Positions 23,736 through 33,727 are shown, counted from the first letter of the stretch. The stretch: DNA of 64,000 nt from Paenibacillus sp. MSJ-34 (GCF_018918005.1 NZ_JAHLPR010000034.1:18328-82327); one strand, 5' to 3'. The notes: generated from the sequence alone by a model not told the origin. A program made the numbers and translations.

Positions 23736-26700
23736 TCGCTTCACCTCCGCTCCCTATCGCAACCGCTATGCGCCGCTTGCCGGCCGGCACGGTTACGTAC
23801 AGATCGTTTCCTTTGACGCAGTACGATCCTTCCTTCAAATCGCCGATCGAATCGGCCTGCGTCATTTCCGCATCCCCGATTCGCATGCTTCGAACGCCCG
23901 CGACTTCGCGGATAAGAAGCGCAACCGTACCTTGAACGTTCGATTCCACTTCAAGTTCGAGCGCATCGTTGCGTTTGTTTCCTCGCATCAGAACGCGATG
24001 TCCCAAATCGTCTTGGAATCGGTAGTCCAATTCATTTACTGCAAATATCATAAACGCGAGCCGGTCGTAGCTGTCCACCCGATTGCCGACATGCGCGCCG
24101 ATTTGCAAGCTCGAATCCAAATTAAGCGCGACGACGGAATCTTGGCGCATATAAACCGGGATGCTTTCAAGATCGGCCTGAACTTGCAGCGAAACGCCCC
24201 CGCGGATCCGTTCGTCGCCCATTAACGCCAACCATTCGCCCTCCGGGAAATAAACCCGTTTGCTGTAATGGCCTTCTTCCGTAACCGGAGCGACAAGCAG
24301 GCTGTCTCCGAACATATATTGCTCCATCAAGCCCGAACAAGCGCGGTCGTCGGGATAGGCGACTGCCATGGCGCGCATCAGCGGCACGCCCGTTTCACTG
24401 GAGACGATCGCCTGATCGTAAATGTACGGCAGCAAATTCATGCGAATGTCGGCATATCGTTTGTAAATGCCGATCACCTCCGGCTTGCCGGTACGTTCCG
24501 CAATATTCCACGGCGTACGGTCTTGGTTGAACTCGCCTTTCGTCTCCGCATGATATTGCATGACCGGGCAAAATGCGGCCATCTGCGTCGACCGGACGAA
24601 CAATTCCGCCGTCGGAATATCGCCATGAAAGCCTCCGAGATCCCAACCCCAGAACGGGATGCCCGACATGCCGCTCGTCAGGCCGGCAATGATCGAAGCG
24701 CGGAACGCTTCGTACGTGGAGCGTTCGTCGCCGGCCCAATGCAGCGGATATTTCTGCGCTCCGCTGTATCCGGCCCGGCTGAAAGTAATGCCGTCGCCAT
24801 TCGTTTGCCGCTGCACGAAATCGTAATAGCTGCCGATATAGTCAAGCGGATAGCGATTGCGCAATTCCTCCCCTGTCGATCCGTCGGCGAATTGCAGATC
24901 GCGGCCGAAGATGCACTCGCCGCCATCGGTTTTAAACCCGTCGATTCCGACTTCGTCCATCAAATATTGGCGTTTGCCGAACCACCATTCGCGCGCCGCT
25001 TCGTTCGAAAAGTCGATGACCAGGCAATCTTTAAACCAGTTGTACGGGATGCGGTAAGGTTCGCCGTTGCCGCGCTTCACATGATAACCGCCGGCAAGCA
25101 TCGCCCGCTCGTCGTTATCGCGCTGTTCGTGCGCAATTCCGTACATATATTTCTGAATCGGAATTTGCCACAACAACACCTTCAACCCGTTGTCGTGCAA
25201 ATCGGCCACCATCTGTTTCGGATTCGGCCAGCGGCCCCACTCCGGAAACGTGAAATCGCCGTACCGCAGCGGCTCGTTGCCGTCCTTCGCCTCGTACTGG
25301 GCATCGTTGAAAATATAGAACGTCGCTTCATCGCTCCATTGCTCCAACACAATGACCGTTGCCGGAATTTCGTACTTGTTGGTCAGTTCCACCTGCTTCG
25401 CCACTTCGGCTTGGCTGTCCCAATTGTTGCTCGACATCCACGGCCCGAACGCCCATTTCGGCGGAAGCGCCGGTTTGCTCGTCACATTCGCCAGTTGGCC
25501 GATCATCTCCATCGGTTTGCCCGCAAACAGGTACATCGTCAAATCGGGCGCAGCGGATTTCACATCGACTTCGATTTCCAACAGATCGGATACATGGGAA
25601 CCGAAATGGAATTGCGAATACATCGTCGTATCCAGATAAACGCCGTATCCCGCCGAGCTCATATAGAACGGAACCGGCATATACGTTTTCATGCCTTGGC
25701 TCCGATATTCGTTATACACATAATTGTCCACCGAATAGCCGCGGTATTCCATGCGGGAATAACGCTCGCCCATGCCGAACGCCCGCTCCCCGTCCTGCAA
25801 GTCGAAATGGAGCCGCGCCTTGTATACGCGGCCGTCTCCATCCGTCAACAACTGTACCGGAAGCCGGTTCGGGCCGCGCGCCGTGCGGAATACGACTCCC
25901 GATCGTTCGTCGCGCAGTTCCAAGCCGAACGATTCCTCGTCGTATCGCACGGTCAGCACGTACCCGTCCAAGCGGATCGACGCTTCGCCGGAAGCGGGAT
26001 TGGCCGGAAAGCCGTCACGCTCCCGCCCGCTCCATTGCAGCCGCATCTCCGCGGTTCCTCCGTTGCGGCGGGCGATGACGAGCGACGGCGCGGCCTCCAT
26101 GCCCGGCAAGCCGGCGCAATGCAGCGCGATACGTTCCGCGTCGGCTGCGACTTTCGTAATCTTGCCCAGCGAGCGCCATTCGCGCACGTTGAACCGGTAC
26201 GGTTCGGAAGCGGAGCGCTGCTCCCCGTCCTGAACGGCAAACCGGTATACGACTTCATCGCCGTATGCGAACCGTCCGATCGCCGCTTGCCAATACTTCT
26301 CTCCGTCCGGCGCCGTTTCGATCGTCATCGGAACGGTACGGAATTCGCCCCCGTTGACGGCAAATTCCGCTTGCGCCCGCTGCGTCGCCTCCGCTGTCGC
26401 CATGCGGACGAAAACGAGTTCCCCCGACTCCGGATAGCGCGGGGATCTTTCCGTACGATCGTATACATAAGGATCGTCCGTTCCCGTCGGTTCGTGCCGG
26501 ATATGAATACCGCTCCCCGACGCATCGTTATCGGCTCCGGTCAACTTCTGACGGAGATTGGCTGCCGCTATCGAATATAGCGCCGAGGCGAAACGGCTTT
26601 CCTCCAGTTGCCCGCCGGCTTGCTGCAGCTCGTATTCGTAATAGATCGGTTCGTTTGCCGATTGCGGATCGATCGCAGGCAGCATGCCGTATTCCGTTCG

Positions 26701-27444
26701 TAAACGGCCGACGTTCTCGACCAGCTTTTTGGCTTCCGCCAAATCTCCTTTTTCCGAGTAATACCAAGCGAGCAGAGAGCTTATATCCGAACGCTCGCAG
26801 CCGCCGTAATACGTATCCCCGGCAGACAGGCGGACGCCTTTGCCAAGAAGCTCCCGCTCCACAACGAACAGCGCTTCGATCAGAATGCGGTCCTCAATGC
26901 CGAGCAAGCCGAAAGGTACGGCCGCCACGACGATATCTCCGTATATTTCGCGGCTGCCCAGTTTACTGACCACTTTGCCGTCTTTGATCAGCTTCGCAAA
27001 CAGCAGCTCGCGCATCTCCTTGAGCAGGCGCTGCAAATCGCCTTCCGCAGGCAAGCCCTGCCCCGCTCCTACAGGCCAATGCGGCTGTACCGCCAGAACG
27101 GCGCCGTACATGACAGCCAGATTGCTCAAGTAGATCGCCGGCTCGCCCGCTCCGCCTTCCAGCCAATGCCGGCGCGGTTCGTTCCAGCGTGCGGCAATTT
27201 GCGCAACGGCCTGCGCCGCCGTATCCGCCATTTGTTCCATCAACGCCGGTTCGCCCGTCGTATTCGTATATTCCCCGACAATCCATAACCAATAGGCCAG
27301 ATCGAGCGTATCGGTCCGTTCCCCAGACCGGATTTCGGCTTCTGCTTCCCGTAGGAACGGCAGCGTCTTCTCCGCATCTCCCGCCTTCAAATACGAGTAA
27401 CATTCAAACGCAGCGCTTTGCAGCGACTGTTGTACATTCATCAT
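23722..27444 (-). CDS. Large multidomain GH31 protein with N-terminal six-hairpin-like domain
   Basis: 1240 residues, cytoplasmic. The first ~330 residues are helical and contain SAGDTYYGGCERSDISSLLAWYY, resembling the closing part of a GH15-type (alpha/alpha)6 barrel. About 370-470 form a beta domain (SGELVFVRMATA...FAVNGGEFRTVPM...YRFAVQDGEQ) like a carbohydrate-binding module. The remainder is GH31: LPPKWAFGPWMSS, nucleophile Asp in IDGFKTDGGECIF, and acid/base Asp in HWAGDERSTYEAF. GH31 proteins are usually 650-850 residues, so this is unusually long. The ATG at 27444 overlaps the upstream stop (ATGA). No frame break is visible. Whether the N-terminal part is catalytic, and which alpha-linkage is cut, is unknown. 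Confidence 0.85.
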   Translation of the reverse strand: MMNVQQSLQSAAFECYSYLKAGDAEKTLPFLREAEAEIRSGERTDTLDLAYWLWIVGEYTNTTGEPALMEQMADTAAQAVAQIAARWNEPRRHWLEGGAGEPAIYLSNLAVMYGAVLAVQPHWPVGAGQGLPAEGDLQRLLKEMRELLFAKLIKDGKVVSKLGSREIYGDIVVAAVPFGLLGIEDRILIEALFVVERELLGKGVRLSAGDTYYGGCERSDISSLLAWYYSEKGDLAEAKKLVENVGRLRTEYGMLPAIDPQSANEPIYYEYELQQAGGQLEESRFASALYSIAAANLRQKLTGADNDASGSGIHIRHEPTGTDDPYVYDRTERSPRYPESGELVFVRMATAEATQRAQAEFAVNGGEFRTVPMTIETAPDGEKYWQAAIGRFAYGDEVVYRFAVQDGEQRSASEPYRFNVREWRSLGKITKVAADAERIALHCAGLPGMEAAPSLVIARRNGGTAEMRLQWSGRERDGFPANPASGEASIRLDGYVLTVRYDEESFGLELRDERSGVVFRTARGPNRLPVQLLTDGDGRVYKARLHFDLQDGERAFGMGERYSRMEYRGYSVDNYVYNEYRSQGMKTYMPVPFYMSSAGYGVYLDTTMYSQFHFGSHVSDLLEIEVDVKSAAPDLTMYLFAGKPMEMIGQLANVTSKPALPPKWAFGPWMSSNNWDSQAEVAKQVELTNKYEIPATVIVLEQWSDEATFYIFNDAQYEAKDGNEPLRYGDFTFPEWGRWPNPKQMVADLHDNGLKVLLWQIPIQKYMYGIAHEQRDNDERAMLAGGYHVKRGNGEPYRIPYNWFKDCLVIDFSNEAAREWWFGKRQYLMDEVGIDGFKTDGGECIFGRDLQFADGSTGEELRNRYPLDYIGSYYDFVQRQTNGDGITFSRAGYSGAQKYPLHWAGDERSTYEAFRASIIAGLTSGMSGIPFWGWDLGGFHGDIPTAELFVRSTQMAAFCPVMQYHAETKGEFNQDRTPWNIAERTGKPEVIGIYKRYADIRMNLLPYIYDQAIVSSETGVPLMRAMAVAYPDDRACSGLMEQYMFGDSLLVAPVTEEGHYSKRVYFPEGEWLALMGDERIRGGVSLQVQADLESIPVYMRQDSVVALNLDSSLQIGAHVGNRVDSYDRLAFMIFAVNELDYRFQDDLGHRVLMRGNKRNDALELEVESNVQGTVALLIREVAGVRSMRIGDAEMTQADSIGDLKEGSYCVKGNDLYVTVPAGKRRIAVAIGSGGEANANE

Positions 27445-29273
27445 TGCTTCGTCTCTCCCTCGTAAAATGCGCAATACATCGCATAGGCCAAAAAGCCGGC
27501 GCATGTAGCGAACGCTTCTCCCGTCACACATTCTCCCGTATGTTCGTCGACGCTCTCGCAAGCGATGCCGTTATCCATCTTCAAATGCGGAAGCAACCGA
27601 AGGAAATGATCCTTCCGGCCCGACAGCAAACTGTTGGCAATGCTCAGCACCCACGGATGCGGCGCGTGCTCGCAGCCGATATCGGCAATATTGCAGCCGG
27701 CGAACGAATATTTATATTCCGGCCGGCGGATTTGCTCGACCGTATTCGAATAGATTTCGTCGTCCCAAGCGCAGAAGCCGTAGAACGGCAGCAGCGTCAA
27801 GCTGCCCGGCGGCTCGTCGTAAATATTCCAGCCTCCCTGCAAATCGACGGACCACGCGAACATCTTCTTTCCGTCCGCTTCGCAGACGCAATGCTCATAG
27901 ATCGCCCGCTTCGTTTGCTCCGCCGTGTCCCGAAGCTCCCCGCTAAACGCGGCGCCTCGGCTAGGTTCGAGCAGTTCCGCGATATACCGCAATATCGTAA
28001 CGACCAATACATTATTATAGGTAAGATACGGGTATACGATCATATCGTCCGTCGGCTGCAAAAACGTTTCATACAAAGCGATTTCCGGATGCTTCTTCGT
28101 CGCGAGCACATCCAATATTTTGCGGATCCCTTTGGCGAACAAAGGCTCTTCGACGATTTCCCGCTCGCCCGTACGCTTCACATATTGATACAACGCAATG
28201 ATCGGCGCGCATAATTCATCAAGTTCGAATCCCGGCTCCAGCACCGTCCCGTCGATATACCGGCTATGAATGCCGACGTTCTTCATTTGAATGTCGAACA
28301 CGTACTCCAGCATGTTTCGCGCATACTTCGGATCGGCGATCAAGATGGACGGAAAGCTCCACAGCAAGCTGTCGCGGTCCCAATAAGCGGCGCTCACGTA
28401 ATAGCGCGGGCTGCGCGAAGTGACGAGCACGAATTGTTCCGTATCCATCGTCAAACCGGAAGCATAGAAAAAGTTAAAGAATAAGTTCGTATTGAACAAT
28501 TCGTCGAGTTTCGCGTCGCCGCTCGTCTTCCGCCGCGCTTCCAGCCAGCGCAAGGTGTCGCCCAGCAGCGCGTCGTAGCCCTTGCGCATCATTTCCTTGG
28601 CCGAAGTCGTCGATCCTACTTCTTCGAAACCGAGCCCCCAGTAGAAATGCAATTCCTTGCTTTCCCCGGGCTGAAGCTCCAACCGCTGGCCGAAACGGTA
28701 TGACACCCGGTCGTCCCCGGCTTGAACTTCCGCGATATCCATCGTCTCGGCGAAAATCGGCGCAAAGGAAAAGACGGACACGGTATGGCGGAAATCGAAT
28801 ACATAGGAATGGTTCCAGCCGCTTTCATATGCGTGTTTCGTTCCTTGCATCGGCTTGCTCTCGTTGATCGTATGCAGCGTCCCCGCCCATACGCCTTGCA
28901 TCCCCAGCGCAAGCGAGACGGCCGCTTTGCCGTTGTTGGCGGCTTGCAAACGGTACACGAAGCCTCTTTCTCCCACCGGGGCGAGCAATGTCCCTTCGAA
29001 CGCCAGATCCGCGCTTCCTTCCGCTTGCGCTTCAAAGGCCGGAACCCAATCGTTCAATCTCCGCCAGCGCAAATTCCGAAGCTGCAGCTTGCGCCCTCCC
29101 GCTTCGATATACGGTTCGAACAGCGGCAGGTCCTTCGCCAAATCGCCCGTGATTTCGACAATGCCTTTGTATCCCATATGCAAAAAATTGATGGACTCGA
29201 TCGCGCCGCTTCCTTCCTCAATTAACGGCAATGCGATCTGTTCGTTACCCGTAGGTACGTATCGTTTCATCAT
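27441..29273 (-). CDS. Six-hairpin glycosidase (GH15/GH63-like), cytoplasmic
   Basis: 610 residues, no signal peptide. An N-terminal beta-sandwich (about 1-220) precedes an (alpha/alpha)6 barrel with YYVSAAYWDRDSLLWSFPSIL and PGFELDELCAPIIALY. The barrel also has YDEPPGSLTLLPF and CEHAPHPWVLS. The WDRDS and FELDE blocks place an acidic residue where glucoamylase-type enzymes keep their catalytic acid. It is likely an exo-acting alpha-glycosidase on imported oligosaccharides. It precedes the multidomain GH31 gene with a 4-bp overlap, and the two may act in sequence or as a complex. The family assignment (GH15 versus GH63 or related) is tentative. The start has GAGGTGG. Confidence 0.75.
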   Translation of the reverse strand: MMKRYVPTGNEQIALPLIEEGSGAIESINFLHMGYKGIVEITGDLAKDLPLFEPYIEAGGRKLQLRNLRWRRLNDWVPAFEAQAEGSADLAFEGTLLAPVGERGFVYRLQAANNGKAAVSLALGMQGVWAGTLHTINESKPMQGTKHAYESGWNHSYVFDFRHTVSVFSFAPIFAETMDIAEVQAGDDRVSYRFGQRLELQPGESKELHFYWGLGFEEVGSTTSAKEMMRKGYDALLGDTLRWLEARRKTSGDAKLDELFNTNLFFNFFYASGLTMDTEQFVLVTSRSPRYYVSAAYWDRDSLLWSFPSILIADPKYARNMLEYVFDIQMKNVGIHSRYIDGTVLEPGFELDELCAPIIALYQYVKRTGEREIVEEPLFAKGIRKILDVLATKKHPEIALYETFLQPTDDMIVYPYLTYNNVLVVTILRYIAELLEPSRGAAFSGELRDTAEQTKRAIYEHCVCEADGKKMFAWSVDLQGGWNIYDEPPGSLTLLPFYGFCAWDDEIYSNTVEQIRRPEYKYSFAGCNIADIGCEHAPHPWVLSIANSLLSGRKDHFLRLLPHLKMDNGIACESVDEHTGECVTGEAFATCAGFLAYAMYCAFYEGETKQ

Positions 29274-29402
29274 TCCACCTCATCATTTCGTTCATCTTGG
29301 TTGTGTTCCCCAAAAAAGTGACGTAACATAAAGAGAGGGAGGGACCATGTACCCCTTATACGATGATCCCATCCCCTTAACTGGATAAACCCGGAACTGA
29401 CG

Positions 29403-30704
29403 TTATTCGCTCAAAATTTGCTCCACTTTCTTTTGGGCGTTATTTAATGCCGTTTGCACATCGGTAGCGTCTAATTTCGCTTTATCCAGTTCCTCACCTA
29501 TCGCCGTCGTCAATTCATTCCATTTTTCCGGCTTCGGTCCTACCGGCGGCAACACCAACGTATCCAGCGCGTCGATGACGACCTTCTTCGATTCCGGCGG
29601 CGTTTTCTTGAAGTAATTGTCAAGCATTTGCTCGTCGGAAACTGCCGGTACGCTCCAATCTTTCTCAATGCGCTTGTCTACGACAAACGGGTTGGCGGAC
29701 ATAAATTTCAAGAACTTCCAAGCCGCCTCGGCATGCTGCGTATCTTTCGATACGGCCAAGCCGTCCGCGAAAAATTGATGCGCTTTCTGCGTATTGCCCG
29801 GCTCCAATGCGATATCCCACGCAAACGGCGCGTCGCTGAAGCGGGCCATATTCCAAATGCCGGTGCGCAGCATCGCGATTTTGCCCGTTTTGAACGCATT
29901 CAAGTCGGCGTCGGGTTGCGAGAACGTATCGTCGTTCAGCGGCGGGGAAACTTTATATGTTTTTGCCTTGTCGATCATCCAAGTCAAAGCTTCGATATTG
30001 GCAGCGCTGTTGACGGTCGGATTGCCGTTCTCGTCGAACACGCCTCCGCCGTTTTGCACGATCGTTTTATAGAATTCCCAGAACTGCAGCGGCGCGTAAG
30101 TGCCCCAAACTCCGTTTTTCGCATCGGTCAGCTTTTGCGCGGCCTCCAGCTCTTCTTTCCACGTCCATGACGCTTCGGGATACGGTACATTGTTTTGATC
30201 GAATAAATCTTTATTGTAGAACAGGACGACGTCGGAGAAGCTTTCGACCATGCCCAGTTGCTTGCCATCGTATTGGAAAGCGTTATAGGCGAGCTCTTTA
30301 TAAATGGCAGGATCGAAATCTTGATCCGCTTCGATAACGTCGGTCAAGTCTCTAAGTACATTTTGCGCGGCATAGGACATAAAGTTTTCATACCCTACCT
30401 CGAATACGTCCGGCGCGGTTTTGGAAGCGATCGTCGTATTCAGCTTGGTGTAATAGTTTTGAAAATCGACGATTTCCAAATCGACTTTAATGTCCGGATT
30501 TTGCTTTTCGAACTCGGCGATCATTTCTTTCAGCGTCTCTTCTTGCGCGCCGCTGGCCGTATACTGCATAAATTTAATCGTTTCCCGCTTCGCTCCGTCT
30601 CCGCTGTCGGATCCTTGTCCCGCTTCGCCGCTTCCGGCACCGCATGCCGCCGCCGTCAGCATCAAACCGATCAGCAGCGTCCACAATAAACCTTTTTTCA
30701 ACAC
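29403..30704 (-). CDS. Sugar-binding lipoprotein of the alpha-glucoside ABC transporter
   Basis: 433 residues starting at GTG (30704) with GGAGAGGG upstream. The signal peptide ends in TAAAC (lipobox, Cys near residue 21) followed by a Gly/Ser linker. The rest is a family 1 solute-binding fold (TIKFMQYTASGAQEETLKEMI, APDVFEVGYENFMSY, DVVLFYNKDLFDQNN). It belongs to the operon headed by the LacI regulator, so it should capture the oligosaccharide later cleaved by the three cytoplasmic glycosidases. It stands 140 bp from the permease stop, a gap that may allow separate control of binding-protein levels. Confidence 0.9.
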   Translation of the reverse strand: MLKKGLLWTLLIGLMLTAAACGAGSGEAGQGSDSGDGAKRETIKFMQYTASGAQEETLKEMIAEFEKQNPDIKVDLEIVDFQNYYTKLNTTIASKTAPDVFEVGYENFMSYAAQNVLRDLTDVIEADQDFDPAIYKELAYNAFQYDGKQLGMVESFSDVVLFYNKDLFDQNNVPYPEASWTWKEELEAAQKLTDAKNGVWGTYAPLQFWEFYKTIVQNGGGVFDENGNPTVNSAANIEALTWMIDKAKTYKVSPPLNDDTFSQPDADLNAFKTGKIAMLRTGIWNMARFSDAPFAWDIALEPGNTQKAHQFFADGLAVSKDTQHAEAAWKFLKFMSANPFVVDKRIEKDWSVPAVSDEQMLDNYFKKTPPESKKVVIDALDTLVLPPVGPKPEKWNELTTAIGEELDKAKLDATDVQTALNNAQKKVEQILSE

Positions 30705-30844
30705 TGGAAACCCTCTCCTTTGGATGAAAATACGAGTGTGATTAGACCCTTGCTTGTTGTTTCGCTTGTTTGTCAGCTTTCCGTTTCCTGCTTCCGCTCG
30801 TTACCCGTTTGCGGCATCACCCCTTCCAAAGCCGAAATCCGGCT

Positions 30845-31672
30845 TTATTTGATCCCGGTCATCGTAATGCCTTTAATGAAATGCTTCTGCGCGAACAAGA
30901 ACACGATAAAGATCGGGATGAACGCGATAACGTTGCCCGCCATCAGCACGTTCCATTCGGTCGCCCACCGGCCTTGCAGCTTGCTTAGGCCGAGCGGCAG
31001 CGTCATGAGGCCCGTATCGCTCGTAATGATGAGCGGCCACAAGAAGTTGTTCCATGAGCTCATGAACGAGAAGATGAGCAGCGTTGCCAGCACCGGCTTG
31101 CTAAGCGGCAGGATGACGGAACGGAACACGCGGAAATACGACGCTCCGTCGATGAAAGCCGCCTCCATCAGCGAATTGGGAATGCCCATCATATGCTGGC
31201 GCAGCAGAAACGTGCCGTATGCGCTGAATATGCCCGGCAGTATTAAACCGGCAAGCGTGTTCACGAGACCCAGCTTTTGAAAGATGATGAATAGCGGCGT
31301 CATCGTCACTTGCATCGGGATCATCATCGTCACGAGAAACAGCAAGAACAAAGCGCCCCGGCCGCGGAACGGAATTTTGGCGAAGACGAAGGCCGCCATC
31401 GCGCAGACGAGCAATTGCAGACCGGTCGAGATGACCGCTACGATCACGCTGTTCCATAACGATTTGAATATCGGAAAATACTTCTGAATCTCGATGAAAT
31501 TATCGAAATTGAAATGCGACGGAATCCATTGCGGCGGCATTTTGACGACTTCCAAACTATCTTTGAAAGCGCCGGACAACATCCATAGAAAAGGAAATAC
31601 GAAAACGACTGCCGCAATCATCAAAATCAAATGCGTGACAAGGTTTTTCAGCGTAGACGTTTTACTTTTCAT
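30845..31672 (-). CDS. Sugar ABC transporter permease, MalG type
   Basis: 275 residues, six membrane helices, EAA loop NSLMEAAFIDGASYFRVFRSV, and the usual CUT1 C-terminal end (AQKHFIKGITMTGIK). It overlaps the upstream permease gene by 11 bp, so the two are translated together as a heterodimer. No ATPase is encoded in the operon. Confidence 0.92.
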   Translation of the reverse strand: MKSKTSTLKNLVTHLILMIAAVVFVFPFLWMLSGAFKDSLEVVKMPPQWIPSHFNFDNFIEIQKYFPIFKSLWNSVIVAVISTGLQLLVCAMAAFVFAKIPFRGRGALFLLFLVTMMIPMQVTMTPLFIIFQKLGLVNTLAGLILPGIFSAYGTFLLRQHMMGIPNSLMEAAFIDGASYFRVFRSVILPLSKPVLATLLIFSFMSSWNNFLWPLIITSDTGLMTLPLGLSKLQGRWATEWNVLMAGNVIAFIPIFIVFLFAQKHFIKGITMTGIK

Positions 31673-32552
31673 AGATGACCCACCTTTTTTGCAATTGATT
31701 CTGAATGACGGTAATAACGAAAATGATGGCGAACAGCACCCACGACTGCGCCGAAGCGAAGCCCATTTTGTTGTTCATGAACGCGTTCTTGTATACTTGC
31801 TCTACGATCGTGCTCGTGCTTCCGGCCGGCCCCCCGCCTGTCATGATCATGACCTGGTCGAACAACTGGAAGGAGTTGATCAACGAGATCGTCAGGACGA
31901 AAAATAACGCCGGCGTCAACAGCGGAAGCGTAATCTTGAACAGCCTGCTCCAGGACGTCGCGCCGTCGATTTGGGCCGCTTCGTAGTAATCGTCCGGAAT
32001 TTCCTGCAGGCCTGCCAGCAAGATGATGGCGACAAAGCCGACATCCTTCCATACCGTGACCGCGATAATCGCCGGCATCGCCCAGAAAAAGTCTTGCAGC
32101 CACACCGGGCCTTGAATGCCGAACCAGGACAGGAAGTAATTGACAAGCCCGCTCTGTCCGTTCAAAAACCAGCGCCATACGATGGATACGGCGATCCACG
32201 ACGTAATGACCGGAATGAAAATGGCCGCTCTGTAAAATTTGATGCCCCGTACTTTGCGGTTGAGCAGCAGAGCGAACAGCACGCCGAATAGAAGCACCAG
32301 CGGCAAATATCCGACCAGAAATTTAAATACGTTAAGTATCGACGTGTACGATTTCTCGTCTTGAAACACTTTCACATAATTGTCGGCTCCGATAAATTTC
32401 GGATCGGAGAGCATATTCCAATCCGTAAAACTGATCACGCCGGATGCGATCATCGGAACGAGCTGAAAGAGCAGCAGCCCGAGCAAACTCGGCAGCAGAA
32501 AGACCAAGATGGCTGTGCGCTTCATCCATTTGTTTTGACCTACCATCGCCAT
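31662..32552 (-). CDS. Sugar ABC transporter permease, MalF type
   Basis: About 296 residues, six membrane helices, EAA loop DDYYEAAQIDGATSWSRLFKI. Two ATGs are possible, 32552 and 32546; AAAGGA lies 2 and 8 bases upstream respectively, so 32546 (MVGQNKWMKR) is the better spaced. A longer in-frame extension to 32612 overlaps the regulator gene and lacks a ribosome site. First transporter gene after the LacI regulator, 20 bp from its stop. Confidence 0.88.
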   Translation of the reverse strand: MAMVGQNKWMKRTAILVFLLPSLLGLLLFQLVPMIASGVISFTDWNMLSDPKFIGADNYVKVFQDEKSYTSILNVFKFLVGYLPLVLLFGVLFALLLNRKVRGIKFYRAAIFIPVITSWIAVSIVWRWFLNGQSGLVNYFLSWFGIQGPVWLQDFFWAMPAIIAVTVWKDVGFVAIILLAGLQEIPDDYYEAAQIDGATSWSRLFKITLPLLTPALFFVLTISLINSFQLFDQVMIMTGGGPAGSTSTIVEQVYKNAFMNNKMGFASAQSWVLFAIIFVITVIQNQLQKRWVIYEK

Positions 32553-32571
32553 GTTCCTTTCTTCGTAGAAT

Positions 32572-33597
32572 TCAATTGATTTTTTTGACCGTTTCGCGTT
32601 CCACGATTTCAATCGGCAGCAGCGTTACCGTATGATCCAGCTCCTTCTTTCCTTCGAGCACCTGCATCAAATAACGGGCCGCCGCCACGCCGCGCGCTTT
32701 CACATCCTGCTTCACCGTGGTCAGCTTCGGAATGAATATGTTGGCTAATGAAATATCGTCAAAACCGATGACCGAAACGTCGTCCGGCACGGTAAGGCCG
32801 CGGTCTCTCAGCCCGTTAACGGCGCCGAAAGCCATCATGTCCCCGGTGGCGAACACCGCCGTAATTCCTTGCCGCTGCTCGGCGATTTGCCGGCCGGCTT
32901 CCACCCCGTACTCGTAGCTCACCGATCCTTCGAACACGAAATCGTGATTATAGAACAGGTTCGCTTCCTGAAGCGCGCGTTTATACCCTAAATATCTTTT
33001 CTCCACGACGCCGTCTTTGCGGATGGTTCCCGTTACAAGGGCGATATTGGTATGGCCGTTGTCGATCAAATGCTTTGTCGCCAAATAGCCGCCCAATTCG
33101 TCGTCTATGCGGATTTTTTTGAAATTATCGTCGTTGATATAGCTGTCGATCAGCACGATCGGCATTTTCACTTTTTTCAAATCTTCGTAGAAGCTTTCCT
33201 GGAAAATTCCCATAATGACCGCGCCGTCCAAATTGCGCTGCATCGTCAAGTCGAGATAACCTTTATTTTTCTCCACTCCGGATAGAATAATGTGATAATC
33301 GTGCTGGCGCAGCTCCGATTCGATCCCGCAAATCAAATCGCTGTAAAAAGGGTTTTCCAGCAGCAGTTGCTTCTGGTCTTCGGTTTGCGGAATGACGACG
33401 CCGATCAGGTTCGACCGGTTGCTGGCCAAACTGCGCGCCGAATAATCGGGAATGTAATTGAGTTCGGATATGGCTTGCTTGATTTTGGCGAGCGTATCTT
33501 CGGACACCTTCCCTTCCCTGCCGTTTAGAACGTAAGAGACGGCTGCCGTCGACACCCCCGCTTTCTCCGCAACGTCTTTGATCGTAATCCGTTTCAT
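32572..33597 (-). CDS. LacI/GalR-family transcriptional repressor of the alpha-glucoside operon
   Basis: 341 residues. The N-terminal helix-turn-helix is canonical: KRITIKDVAEKAGVSTAAVSY, with the hinge helix region YSARSLASNRSNLIG. The rest is a periplasmic-binding-protein-like effector domain with QRGITAVFATGDMMAFGA-type segments and VIGFDDISLANIFIPKLTTV. It starts at ATG 33597 behind AAGAAGGTG; a longer frame to 33681 has no ribosome site. It heads the seven-gene operon, so it is autoregulated through two GTTAA-N4-TTAAC operators in its promoter. The inducer is probably an imported alpha-glucoside. Confidence 0.92.
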   Translation of the reverse strand: MKRITIKDVAEKAGVSTAAVSYVLNGREGKVSEDTLAKIKQAISELNYIPDYSARSLASNRSNLIGVVIPQTEDQKQLLLENPFYSDLICGIESELRQHDYHIILSGVEKNKGYLDLTMQRNLDGAVIMGIFQESFYEDLKKVKMPIVLIDSYINDDNFKKIRIDDELGGYLATKHLIDNGHTNIALVTGTIRKDGVVEKRYLGYKRALQEANLFYNHDFVFEGSVSYEYGVEAGRQIAEQRQGITAVFATGDMMAFGAVNGLRDRGLTVPDDVSVIGFDDISLANIFIPKLTTVKQDVKARGVAAARYLMQVLEGKKELDHTVTLLPIEIVERETVKKIN

Positions 33598-33710
33598 GAG
33601 GCACCTTCTTAAACTGAAATAGTTGGATCGATTGATCGCATCCACGCCTTCCGCTGCGTTAACGCCGCAATCGCCGGACATCGCTCGTTCGGGGATTGAA
33701 CTTCTTCGCA

Positions 33711-33724
33711 GTTAAGCGTTTAAC
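33711..33724. promoter_or_regulatory. LacI-type operator O1
   Basis: GTTAAGCGTTTAAC is a near-perfect 14-bp dyad with the central CG typical of LacI-family operators. It sits just downstream of the -10 box, on the expected start site. Confidence 0.75.
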
Positions 33725-33727
33725 CAT

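Noticed and set aside
24268..26580. 770-codon plus-strand open frame
   Set aside because: It lies antisense to the 1240-residue GH31 gene, whose catalytic motifs are intact. It has arginine/proline-rich composition and no known domain.
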